Made by a program: the position numbers and the translations under genes. The notes under the pieces were generated by a model. It searched no databases, was not told the origin of the DNA, and was given only the letters and a program-made list of their open reading frames with translations. 64,000 nucleotides of DNA, taken from contig CAMWFQ010000008.1 in NCBI GenBank assembly GCA_947173495.1, positions 113,585 to 177,584 of the forward strand, in the 5' to 3' direction. The stretch comes from an uncultured Lachnospiraceae bacterium. GTDB taxonomy: Bacteria; Bacillota; Clostridia; Lachnospirales; Lachnospiraceae. The first letter of the stretch is position 1. Every line of letters starts with the position of its first letter. This document shows positions 42,750 to 51,114 of this stretch, in pieces.

Positions 42750-44099
42750 ATGTCCCCCAAAATAACAGTGATAATGCCCTCCCTTAATGTGGAACCATAT
42801 ATTCAGGAGTGCCTTGAGAGCGTTCTTGCACAGACCCTTGGCGAACTGCAGATTCTGTGTATCGACGCTGCATCTACAGATGGAACTTATGAGATTTTGA
42901 AAGAATATGAGAAAAGGGATACACGAATCCAGGTTTGTGTCTCAGAGAAAAGAAGCTATGGAGCCCAAGTTAATATGGGAATTCGAATGGCGGAGGCAGA
43001 GTACATTGGGATTGTAGAGACAGATGATTTTATTGATGAGAGGATGTACGAGTCTTTATATAGGGAAGCGGAGCAAAACCATCTTGATTTTATTAAGGGA
43101 GATTATCAGAATACTTATAGCAGGGAAGATGGCAGTTACCGATTTTCAACGGTGCCTATGTTTTGCGAGAGGGAAGAGAGTAAGTGGTACAATAGGGTAT
43201 TAAATCCGAAGGAGTATCCGGTATTACACAGGCGAGGCCTTAATATATGGCGGGGAATTTACAGAAAATCATTTTTACTGGGAAATAATATATGGCTGAA
43301 TGAAACACCGGGGGCGGCGTTTCAGGATACAGGGTTTCATCACCAGGTTTTGCTCTATGCGACACGTATTATGTATATAGACAGTCCGTTTTATAAATAT
43401 AGACTGGACAGACCGGAATCTTCCTTTCGAAATCCCAATACATTGCAATATGACTATGATGAATACAGGAGTCTGTTGCAGGGGGAAGCTGTAGGAGGAA
43501 GAGCTTCACAGGAGGAATTGCGATTTATTTATGCAAGGATGGCCGATGAATTTTTGACCCACTATGAAAAAGGCGTCAGAACACTTGCATATGGTGAGGA
43601 AAGTTTAAAAAGAGTTGATGAGTTTGCTTCATGGTTTCAAGAGCAGATAGCATCTGGAATAGAGGGGCAGATAATAGAAATGGAGGATTTTACAGAAGCA
43701 GGCTGGTTTAAATTAATGCTTGCAGTGAAATCTCTGAGATCCTATAGAGATCATATTTATGTAGAGGATTGTATAAAGGAGCAGAAAGAGAAGTTTTTCT
43801 GTAGAAAGCTCGGAACCGATCCGATTATTATTTTTGGGAGCGGAGTATATGGGAGAAAGGCGGAGGAGCTTCTGAACAAAAACGGAGTAGGAGTGACGGG
43901 GTTCTGTGATAATAATCCGAAGAAATGGAATACATTTAAAGACGGGCTTCTTATTAAAGCGCCGGAGGAATGTGTGCGTTTATGGCCGGAGGGAAAATAT
44001 GTGATTGCAGTGAAAGAGGGCAGAGAACAAATTCGAAGCCAACTGCTTGATATGGGGATCCGGGAAGGAAATACAATTGATTATGGGGAGGACATTTAA
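42750..44099 (+). CDS. GT2 glycosyltransferase with C-terminal Rossmann module
   Basis: 449 residues. GT2 domain at 1-320: KITVIMPSLNVEPYIQECLE, LCIDAASTDGTYEIL, RSYGAQVNMGIRMAEAEYIG and ETDDFIDERMYESLY (the metal-binding TDD). The C-terminal 100 residues are the recurrent module: PIIIFGSGVYGRKAEELL, GFCDNNPKKWNTFKDGLLI, YVIAVKEGREQIRSQLLDMG. Here the module is at the C-terminus instead of the N-terminus, so it is a mobile, independent domain. It starts at the base after the previous stop (TAA ATG). Confidence 0.9.
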   Translation: MSPKITVIMPSLNVEPYIQECLESVLAQTLGELQILCIDAASTDGTYEILKEYEKRDTRIQVCVSEKRSYGAQVNMGIRMAEAEYIGIVETDDFIDERMYESLYREAEQNHLDFIKGDYQNTYSREDGSYRFSTVPMFCEREESKWYNRVLNPKEYPVLHRRGLNIWRGIYRKSFLLGNNIWLNETPGAAFQDTGFHHQVLLYATRIMYIDSPFYKYRLDRPESSFRNPNTLQYDYDEYRSLLQGEAVGGRASQEELRFIYARMADEFLTHYEKGVRTLAYGEESLKRVDEFASWFQEQIASGIEGQIIEMEDFTEAGWFKLMLAVKSLRSYRDHIYVEDCIKEQKEKFFCRKLGTDPIIIFGSGVYGRKAEELLNKNGVGVTGFCDNNPKKWNTFKDGLLIKAPEECVRLWPEGKYVIAVKEGREQIRSQLLDMGIREGNTIDYGEDI

Positions 44100-44105
44100 T
44101 AAGCG

Positions 44106-46370
44106 GTGGAAAATGTCATGAATGAGATGGTACGTGAATTCCAAAAGGGAATACTAAATTGGTATAACTTCCGCAGAGACAGGAAAGTATTGGTGGTTGG
44201 CGCTCAGGACAGCCCGATAGCGGCTATGCTTAGAGAAGATCATCGGGAAGTGTCCGTTGTCACTGAGGAGGAATTATGTGCAGGAGAGGCTGACTGGGAA
44301 GAGGTAGATAAAAAAAAGGCGGATTACATCATAGTGGTTGGTGTGCTGGAGAGAAGCAGGTCCCCGCTTAAGATGCTGAATGGATGCAGGGAAAGGCTTA
44401 AGGAAGACGGGAAGCTGCTTTTGGCAGTGGAGAATCGTCTGGGGCTTCGTTATTTTTGCGGAGACAGAGATCCCTTTACGCAACAAAATTTCGATGGGAT
44501 CGAAGACTATAGAAGACTGGATCAAAAGGCAAGAGAAAGGTTGGACGGACGTTGCTATGCAAAGTCTGAGATAGAGAAATTTTTGGAGGAGGCGGGATTT
44601 TTACACCATAAATTTTATGCGGTAATGCCTGATTTGACTGCACCTCAGTTGATTTACAGCGAGAAATTTCTCCCCAATGAAGAACTTTCCACACGCTATT
44701 TCCCGCGCTACCATTATCCAGGGACGGTCTTTCTGGAGGAAAAGAATTTATATACTGATCTGTGCTGTAACGGGATGTTTTTTCAAATGGCAAATGCTTA
44801 TCTGGTGGAATGTTCGCTGGATGGTTCTTTCGAATCGGTTAATCATGTAACCTTATCCATGGAGCGCGGGAAAGAATATGCTATGGCCACCGTGATCCGT
44901 GAGGATGGGAGCGTGGAGAAGCGTACCTTATACAAGGAAGGAAGCCAGGGATTGCGGGAAACAGCACGTCACTCGGAGGAGTTAAGGAGTCGTGGAATTG
45001 CTGTAGTGGAGGGAAAGCTCACGGCGGAAGGCAGGTATACCATGCCTTACATAGAGGGAATCTCGGCTGTTTCTTATCTGCAGACCTTATTGTTTCAGGA
45101 CAGAGAGCTGTTTATCCGGGAGATGGATCGTTTCAGAGAATGTATTTTAATGTCTTCAGATCCGGTAGAGAAGGAGAGAGGCTTACATGACGGGCTCACC
45201 TATGTTGAGAAGTGCTACTGGGATCTTGTGCCTTTAAACGCCTTTGTAGTGAAGGGGGAATTTGTTTTTTTTGACCAGGAATTTTGTGAGAAGAATTATC
45301 CTATAGAACTGGTAGTTATGCGTCAGATTGATTTGGTGTACCGTAAGGATATGGATGCCGTTTTGCCACGGGAATTCTTTATAAAGAGATATGGATTAGA
45401 GCAAAAAGTGAGCAAACTGCGTGGAATGGCGGAGCGACTGTTAAAGAAGCTTCGAAATGAAAAAGAATTAGCGTTATACCATGCTCAAACCAAACCCAGT
45501 CCGAGCGGTATAATAGAGAATCGGCAGAAGATAAATTACACTTGTTATGAGTATGCCCGTCTGTTTGTAAATCTCTTCGACAATATTGAGAATAAAAAGC
45601 TGTTTTTATTTGGGTCAGGGATGTATACACGAAAATTTCTTCTTTTTTATCAGGCAGATTATCAGATCGAGGGGATTTTGGATAATAATCCAGCCAAATG
45701 GGGAACAGAGCTGGAAGGGATTCGCATTCTGACCCCGGAAACAATCAAACGGATGCCAACGAACAGTTATAAAGTAATTATCTGTATTAAGGAATTTGAA
45801 GAAGTATTGAGACAGGTGCAGGAGTTAGGAGCGACAGATATTGGGATTTATAATATAAATATGGAGTATCCTCGCAGCAGACCTGTTGGGAAAGCACCGA
45901 TAAGCAGTCAGGGAGAAGAAACAGGTAATGGGCAGATAGCCCATAAGTATCATGTAGGCTATGTTGCCGGTGTATTTGACTTATTTCATATCGGACATCT
46001 GAATCTGCTGCGTCGGGCAAAAGAGCAATGTGACCATTTAATAGTGGGAGTGGCGACAGATGAGTGGGTCAGAGATGGGAAGAAAACAGAAACATTTATC
46101 CCGTTACAGGAGAGGATAGAACTGGTAAGAGCCTGTCGGTACGCGGACGAGGTGGTAGAAATACCGTATAACTATGCGGATACGAGGGATGCCTATATGC
46201 GGTTCCGGTTTGATGTACAGTTTTCAGGAAACGATTATGTGGGCAATCCTGAGTGGGATGCGAGACGAGAATTCCTGCATCAGCATGGGGCGGAGCTTGT
46301 ATTTTTTCCTTATACGGAGGGAACAAGTTCTACGAAGCTTAAGAGGTTGATTGAGAAGAAAATATTATGA
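44106..46370 (+). CDS. Four-part fusion: methyltransferase-like, kinase-like, Rossmann module, cytidylyltransferase
   Basis: 754 residues from GTG 44106 (ATG 44118 is a possible alternative). Part 1 (1-170) resembles a class I methyltransferase with a weak first motif (VLVVGAQDSPIAAML) and ERLKEDGKLLLAVENRLGLR. Part 2 (175-470) has no sharp motif but carries AMATVIREDGSVEKRTLYKE and a late MPYIEGISAVSYLQTLL, in the manner of aminoglycoside/choline-kinase-like folds. Part 3 (495-600) is the recurrent module (LFLFGSGMYTRKFLLF, GILDNNPAKWGTELEGI). Part 4 (613-754) is a TagD-like cytidylyltransferase: AGVFDLFHIGHLNLLRRAKE and GTSSTKLKRL. A kinase plus a cytidylyltransferase in one chain suggests making a CDP-alcohol (choline- or polyol-like) for LicD. 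A decayed copy lies at 55962. Confidence 0.8.
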   Translation: MENVMNEMVREFQKGILNWYNFRRDRKVLVVGAQDSPIAAMLREDHREVSVVTEEELCAGEADWEEVDKKKADYIIVVGVLERSRSPLKMLNGCRERLKEDGKLLLAVENRLGLRYFCGDRDPFTQQNFDGIEDYRRLDQKARERLDGRCYAKSEIEKFLEEAGFLHHKFYAVMPDLTAPQLIYSEKFLPNEELSTRYFPRYHYPGTVFLEEKNLYTDLCCNGMFFQMANAYLVECSLDGSFESVNHVTLSMERGKEYAMATVIREDGSVEKRTLYKEGSQGLRETARHSEELRSRGIAVVEGKLTAEGRYTMPYIEGISAVSYLQTLLFQDRELFIREMDRFRECILMSSDPVEKERGLHDGLTYVEKCYWDLVPLNAFVVKGEFVFFDQEFCEKNYPIELVVMRQIDLVYRKDMDAVLPREFFIKRYGLEQKVSKLRGMAERLLKKLRNEKELALYHAQTKPSPSGIIENRQKINYTCYEYARLFVNLFDNIENKKLFLFGSGMYTRKFLLFYQADYQIEGILDNNPAKWGTELEGIRILTPETIKRMPTNSYKVIICIKEFEEVLRQVQELGATDIGIYNINMEYPRSRPVGKAPISSQGEETGNGQIAHKYHVGYVAGVFDLFHIGHLNLLRRAKEQCDHLIVGVATDEWVRDGKKTETFIPLQERIELVRACRYADEVVEIPYNYADTRDAYMRFRFDVQFSGNDYVGNPEWDARREFLHQHGAELVFFPYTEGTSSTKLKRLIEKKIL

Positions 46371-46460
46371 AGTGCATAAGAGTTTTGTATGTGAGAAAGA
46401 TATATATTTCTGTAGCCATTAAAACAGAGACATAGCATATACAAAAGGAGGTAATGAAAA

Positions 46461-48950
46461 ATGGATTATGTTAAGATAAGAGATATATCTAAAAAGCTCA
46501 AAATTGTAAAGGGAGATAAGATACTTATCAGTTCCGCAGTAAAAGATCTGATGAGGATATGTCAGGAAAATGGAGAAAAACCCGATTTAAATGCTTTAAT
46601 TGACGTATTTATTGAAGCAGTAGGCAGGGAAGGCACCCTGATTTTCCCAACATATAATTGGGATTGGTGCGGGGGGGGTATTTTTGACTATAAGCACTCA
46701 CCTTCAAAAGTAGGAGCATTGTCCCAGGTAGCTTTAGAGCGTGATGATTTCAAAAGAACAAATCATCCGATTTATTCTTTTGCGGTATGGGGGAAAGATC
46801 AGGAATATTTGTGTTCCTTGAATAATAGAAGTGCATTCGGAGAAGATTCACCATTTGCGTTTTTTCGAGATAATCATGTTAAAAATATAATTATTAATGT
46901 TAACTTTGCAAACTCTTTTACTTTCGTACATTTTGTAGAAGAAGAGTTTTTAAAATTTGTTCCATATCGTTATATGAAGAACTTCAGGTCAAATTATATA
47001 GATGAGGAGGGTATTTGTTCCAAAAGAGTCTATTCGATGTGTGTAAGATCTTATTGGTATGATGTGGTGGAAGAAGTAGACTTTTTTGAAGATGAATTCA
47101 TTGAAAAGAAAGCCCAGGAGAACGTTTATATTAACGGATTAAAATTTGCGATCATAGATTTGGCGAAGGCGTACCCTATAATAAAGAAAGATATTTTAGA
47201 GAATAGAAGCAGAAAGCTGTGCACTTGGAAAGGCCAAAACAGTGAATTAAGTGTTCAAGAATTGATGTACGGAATTGTTGAGGAACTTTTTCCGCTGTGC
47301 AGAAGCATTACTGGCGATGGTTTCAGAAATTCTGTAGAAATTATAAAATCCTATGTGCCGGAATTACAAATTTGTGAGGTAAAATCCGGTACAAGGGCTT
47401 TTGACTGGACAGTACCGGCAGAATGGAATATTTCAGATGCCTATATCGAAAACGAGACTGGTGATCATATCATAGATTTTAAACAACACAATCTGCATGT
47501 TATGGGGTACTCAACGCCGGTGGATCAATGGATGAATCTGGAAGAATTGAAACAGCATATTTATGTACAGGAAGACCAGCCAGATGTGATACCATATGTG
47601 ACTTCTTATTACAAAGAGCGCTGGGGTTTTTGCATGAGTAAGAATATGTTGGATTCCCTGAAAAACGGACAGTATCATGCTGTTATTAGAAGTGAGCTGG
47701 ATCAAAATGGTTCATTAACATATGGAGAGGCTTATTATCCTGGTGAGAGTAAAAAAGAAATTTTGATATCCACATATTTATGCCATCCATCAATGGCAAA
47801 TAATGAATGTTCTGGTCCGGCAGTATCAGCTCTTTTAGCAAAATATGTGTCAAACATGAAAAGAAGAAAGTATGGCTATCGCTTTTTGTATATTCCAGAG
47901 ACAATTGGTTCTATCACATGGTTAAGCAAAAATTATGAGCGCCTTCAAATGAAGGATCGTGTAATCGCGGGATTTGTGTTGACCTGTGTGGGGGATGAAC
48001 GAACATATTCCTTTGTTCATACAAGATATGGAAATACTTTGACAGACAAACTTTTAAAGAATATTTTAAGCTTTTACTATCCTGAATATCAGGAATATTC
48101 CTTTTTAGACCGTGGCTCAGATGAGCGGCAATATAATGCGCCGGGAATTGAATTGCCTGTATGCAGTGTATGCAGAAGTAAATTCAGAACATATCCAGAA
48201 TATCATACTTCGGCAGATGACCTATCCTTGGTAACGGAAAAGGGATTGCTTGGCACATATAATTTGATGAGACGGTGTATTGATACTTTGGAGTACAATG
48301 AACATTATAAAATCAATTTGTTATGTGAGCCGCAACTTGGGGGAAGAGGCCTATATCCAACGGTTTCGCAGAAAGGAAACTATGACTCAGGAGAAGCTAT
48401 TTTGAATTTTATTGCTTATTGTGATGGAAAGAATGATCTAATTGATATAAGCAATCAAATTAATATAGATACGGCAATATTAATTGAAATGATTAAAAAA
48501 CTGGATGAGTTTGAACTTTTAGATAGAGGGACTGTTTCAGGACGAAGCGGAAAGCGGACGCATAATATTAAAGTTGGTGATTGCGCAGAAAAAAAAGATA
48601 ACGTCACCTATGAAAAAGCGATGCAATATTCCCTTATAACGGGTGATAACAATCCTATTCACTTCGAAACACCTGAAGCCTATCAGTCGCGGTATGGAAA
48701 ACCGATAGCTCATGGTATGATTCTTGCAGGATATATCTCCGGTGTAATTGGGGGAGTCATGCCAGGAGGCGGATGTATTTATGTAAAACAGACTTTGAAC
48801 TTCAAACGACCAGTATTTTATGGAGATACCATAACAACACGTGTTACTGTTTCTTCAATAGATACGGTTCGAAATTATGTGACATTACAAACAGAATGTT
48901 TCAATCAAAAACACGAGCTTGTGTTGGAAGGTGAAGCTATTGTAATTTAG
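46461..48950 (+). CDS. Three-part fusion: AAC(3)-like acetyltransferase, DUF4910 peptidase-like, MaoC-like dehydratase
   Basis: 829 residues, AAAAGGAGGTAATGAAAA ribosome site. Residues 1-265 resemble aminoglycoside 3-N-acetyltransferases: TLIFPTYNWDWC, KRTNHPIYSFAVWG (the catalytic-type HP), GEDSPFAFFRDN and FVHFVEEE. Residues 275-620 are DUF4910 (aminopeptidase-like, zinc fold): LFPLCRSITGDGFR, STYLCHPSMANNECSGP, DRGSDERQYNAPGIELPV and YHTSADDLSL hold the metal ligands; a winged-helix-like stretch follows to 705. Residues 710-829 are a MaoC hot-dog domain with TGDNNPIHFE and GKPIAHGMILAGYISGVIGG. The set could acylate and modify an amino sugar, for example replacing the missing PseH-type N-acyltransferase. 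A G8 run lies in the first domain. Confidence 0.85.
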   Translation: MDYVKIRDISKKLKIVKGDKILISSAVKDLMRICQENGEKPDLNALIDVFIEAVGREGTLIFPTYNWDWCGGGIFDYKHSPSKVGALSQVALERDDFKRTNHPIYSFAVWGKDQEYLCSLNNRSAFGEDSPFAFFRDNHVKNIIINVNFANSFTFVHFVEEEFLKFVPYRYMKNFRSNYIDEEGICSKRVYSMCVRSYWYDVVEEVDFFEDEFIEKKAQENVYINGLKFAIIDLAKAYPIIKKDILENRSRKLCTWKGQNSELSVQELMYGIVEELFPLCRSITGDGFRNSVEIIKSYVPELQICEVKSGTRAFDWTVPAEWNISDAYIENETGDHIIDFKQHNLHVMGYSTPVDQWMNLEELKQHIYVQEDQPDVIPYVTSYYKERWGFCMSKNMLDSLKNGQYHAVIRSELDQNGSLTYGEAYYPGESKKEILISTYLCHPSMANNECSGPAVSALLAKYVSNMKRRKYGYRFLYIPETIGSITWLSKNYERLQMKDRVIAGFVLTCVGDERTYSFVHTRYGNTLTDKLLKNILSFYYPEYQEYSFLDRGSDERQYNAPGIELPVCSVCRSKFRTYPEYHTSADDLSLVTEKGLLGTYNLMRRCIDTLEYNEHYKINLLCEPQLGGRGLYPTVSQKGNYDSGEAILNFIAYCDGKNDLIDISNQINIDTAILIEMIKKLDEFELLDRGTVSGRSGKRTHNIKVGDCAEKKDNVTYEKAMQYSLITGDNNPIHFETPEAYQSRYGKPIAHGMILAGYISGVIGGVMPGGGCIYVKQTLNFKRPVFYGDTITTRVTVSSIDTVRNYVTLQTECFNQKHELVLEGEAIVI
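46671..46678 (+). repeat. G8 homopolymer in coding sequence
   Basis: Eight consecutive G in the frame TGC GGG GGG GGT, encoding CGGG near residue 70. The 829-codon frame is open with G8. Confidence 0.85.
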
Positions 48951-49032
48951 GTTATTTATAAATAATTTTTAACACAAAATGGCAAAATATCTTGGTAGGA
49001 AGAATAATTATAGGTTATTTTTACTTTTTGTA

Positions 49033-49059
49033 TAAGAAAATCATAAAAATAGCCGATAA
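49033..49059 (+). promoter_or_regulatory. Sigma-28 promoter for the secreted-protein set
   Basis: TAAG at 49033-49036, 15 bases, GCCGATAA at 49052-49059. This is one base from the consensus at -35 and a full match at -10. It lies 60 bases before ATG 49119. No terminator was seen between 48950 and here. Confidence 0.75.
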
Positions 49060-49118
49060 CTTATATGATAGTTTGTGCAGTTGAATACACCTAAAGAGTT
49101 GACAGGGGAGAAATATAA

Positions 49119-49667
49119 ATGGCAAAGTCAGATAAAGAAGTAACAGTCAATACAGCAAAGAACGGAAAGAAAAAATTATCAGCATCAATGATCGTAGCTA
49201 TAGTAGCGATAGTATTGGTGCTGATACTCGCCGCAATTTTGGTATATATACTTACCAGGAAGGAGGACGAGCCGGAGACACAGGGGAAAGCAACAATCGT
49301 CACAGAGGAAAATGTTCAGGAGATTATACAATCCGGAAGTGAACAGAGTACAGATGCTTCCTATACGGTTACTATGACCAATGAATGGACATTTGAAAAC
49401 GGAGAGGCACAGGCGGAAGGTTTTTATGTAAAAAATACCGAGAATAACAGCCGCACCGTATATTTTGATCTGCAGCTGAGAGAAACCGGTGAAGTGATTT
49501 ATTCATCACCTTATATTCCTGTAGGGGAAGCTATGGACACATTTACATTAGACGAGAAGCTTGAAGCCGGCGATTATAATGTTATTATGGTGTATCATCT
49601 TGTAGATGATGCAAAGAAGGAGTTAACAACTGTTTCTGTAGCAGTTGTGATTCATATACTAAATTAA
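49119..49667 (+). CDS. Membrane-anchored extracellular protein, unknown
   Basis: 182 residues. A basic N-terminus (KSDKEVTVNTAKNGKKKLSA) precedes one strong membrane helix at about 25-45 (MIVAIVAIVLVLILAAILVY), then an acidic linker and a beta-rich outside domain: YTVTMTNEWTFENGEAQAEG, NTENNSRTVYFDLQLRETGE, AGDYNVIMVYHLVDDAKKEL. The end VAVVIHILN has no sorting motif. It looks like a type II membrane protein that could anchor or organise the secreted proteins that follow. It is the first gene after the sigma-28 promoter at 49033. I do not recognise a family. Confidence 0.75.
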   Translation: MAKSDKEVTVNTAKNGKKKLSASMIVAIVAIVLVLILAAILVYILTRKEDEPETQGKATIVTEENVQEIIQSGSEQSTDASYTVTMTNEWTFENGEAQAEGFYVKNTENNSRTVYFDLQLRETGEVIYSSPYIPVGEAMDTFTLDEKLEAGDYNVIMVYHLVDDAKKELTTVSVAVVIHILN

Positions 49668-49693
49668 CCCAACATTTTCAAGGAGGAAGAGGT

Positions 49694-50887
49694 ATGAAGA
49701 AAAAAGCTTTATCATTAATGCTGGCAGGGATGCTTTGCATGGGGATGTCATTGACAGCCTTTGCAGCTGAGACTGCACCCGGCAGTACAGATGTGACGAC
49801 AGAAGGAACTGTTAACTATGCAGATACAACGGTTTATTCCGTTACGTTGCCAACGTCAAGCTGTTTCAACTTTGTTGTAGACCCGCAGGGTATTTTATCT
49901 TCAGTAGACAGCGCGACCTACACCGAAGAATTCTATCCGGAAGGAACAGCGGGCCATATTATCGCCACAGAGGGAACAGGCGCATATATCAACAATAAAA
50001 GTTCAGTGCCGATTAAGCTGATGGTGGAGGCATATGTAGAAAAGGATGATTCTACAGGTGATGCGTCCAGCGTTAATTTATTAGCGGATGCCCAGGCGAA
50101 TGAAGTAAATTCCGGTATTGATAATAATATGTGGCTGACATTTGACATTACTAACGATGATTTGGATGTAACAACTTTTGAAGATGAAACAAAAATTACG
50201 AGAGATACTGTCAATGCTAACGTGATAGCGATTACACAGAACGGTAAACCGGCAACTGGTGAGAAAGGCACTCAGATCTCATTTGCTCTGAATCAGGCAG
50301 CCTATCAGTTTACTGGATCAGCAGGAAACTATACATATGAAATGAAAGCAGACGAAAAAGGCGATTCTGTTGGAATGAGACTGAGTGGACGGGCTAATAC
50401 AAATGCAGATTGGTCTGTCTATACAGGAAGTACACCGGAAAAAATTATCGTTAAGACAATTTTTGATTTTGATAAATTGTCTACAGATTATAGTGCTGCT
50501 GCTTTAGATGGCAGGGCGCATGGTGTATTGGAAGATGCGGCAGCTGAATATTTTGCAGGGATGGGTTATGATGAAAATGACGAGCCGACAGGAGTACCTG
50601 CTGAAGGCGCAATGGATTATGTTGTAGGTAGCGGCGTGGCTCTTCAGATTCCCTTTAGCTTTGGTACTGGTGTAAATGAGCTGAAAATCAAATCAATCAC
50701 GGTAAATGGCGCTGAAATTGCCTCAGCAGACTACAAGGTTATTAATAGTGAGATTTGCTTTAAGTCTACAGAAGAAAACGTAAAAGCAGCTATGGAGGCA
50801 GCAACGCCGGAAGGTGTGGCGGTGCCGGTGGTGATCACTACAAGTGATGATCAAGAGACTACTGTTAATGTTACTATGTATAAATAA
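49694..50887 (+). CDS. Secreted protein of an unnamed family (copy 1)
   Basis: 397 residues, GGAGGAAGAGGT ribosome site. Clear signal peptide MKKKALSLMLAGMLCMGMSL, cleaved near AFAA-ET. The mature part begins with a beta-rich domain: YSVTLPTSSCFNFVVDPQGI, then GAYINNKSSVPIKLMVEAYV, and later MRLSGRANTNADWSVYTGS. The C-terminal 70 residues (LKIKSITVNGAEIASADYKV ... TTVNVTMYK) look like an Ig-like or bacterial X2-type domain. The pattern LP-x(5)-F-x-x-DP(Q/E)G and NADWS-Y-G recurs in the next gene. No LPXTG or surface-layer repeat. Possibly a fibre or matrix subunit; function unknown. Confidence 0.8.
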   Translation: MKKKALSLMLAGMLCMGMSLTAFAAETAPGSTDVTTEGTVNYADTTVYSVTLPTSSCFNFVVDPQGILSSVDSATYTEEFYPEGTAGHIIATEGTGAYINNKSSVPIKLMVEAYVEKDDSTGDASSVNLLADAQANEVNSGIDNNMWLTFDITNDDLDVTTFEDETKITRDTVNANVIAITQNGKPATGEKGTQISFALNQAAYQFTGSAGNYTYEMKADEKGDSVGMRLSGRANTNADWSVYTGSTPEKIIVKTIFDFDKLSTDYSAAALDGRAHGVLEDAAAEYFAGMGYDENDEPTGVPAEGAMDYVVGSGVALQIPFSFGTGVNELKIKSITVNGAEIASADYKVINSEICFKSTEENVKAAMEAATPEGVAVPVVITTSDDQETTVNVTMYK

Positions 50888-50987
50888 GGATGTTCTTTTG
50901 GGTTGATTTACTGATAGACGTCGGCTTTTTATATGTATCATCGGTAGGTTTATTTTAGGTGAATTTCTGTTTATGTGATTGCATAGT

Positions 50988-51023
50988 AAAAGGCGGAACT
51001 GTTGATAAGTTCCGCCTTTTGTT
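50988..51023 (+). terminator. Rho-independent terminator after the first secreted protein
   Basis: Perfect 12-bp stem AAAAGGCGGAAC / GTTCCGCCTTTT around a 9-base loop. It lies upstream of the next gene's signal peptide, which helps exclude a start at 50959. Read-through or a separate promoter must supply the next genes. Confidence 0.88.
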
Positions 51024-51114
51024 CACTATTCAACGGGTTGTCCTGCAGGGGATAGCGGTGTTTGCTATCAGTAGAGTAATATGGTTTTTATGGGAAGGAG
51101 AAGCAGTATCAGAT

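Noticed and set aside
50959..51114. Upstream extension of the second secreted protein to 50959
   Set aside because: The extension crosses a perfect 12-bp terminator (50988-51020) and would hide the signal peptide; ATG 51115 is preferred.
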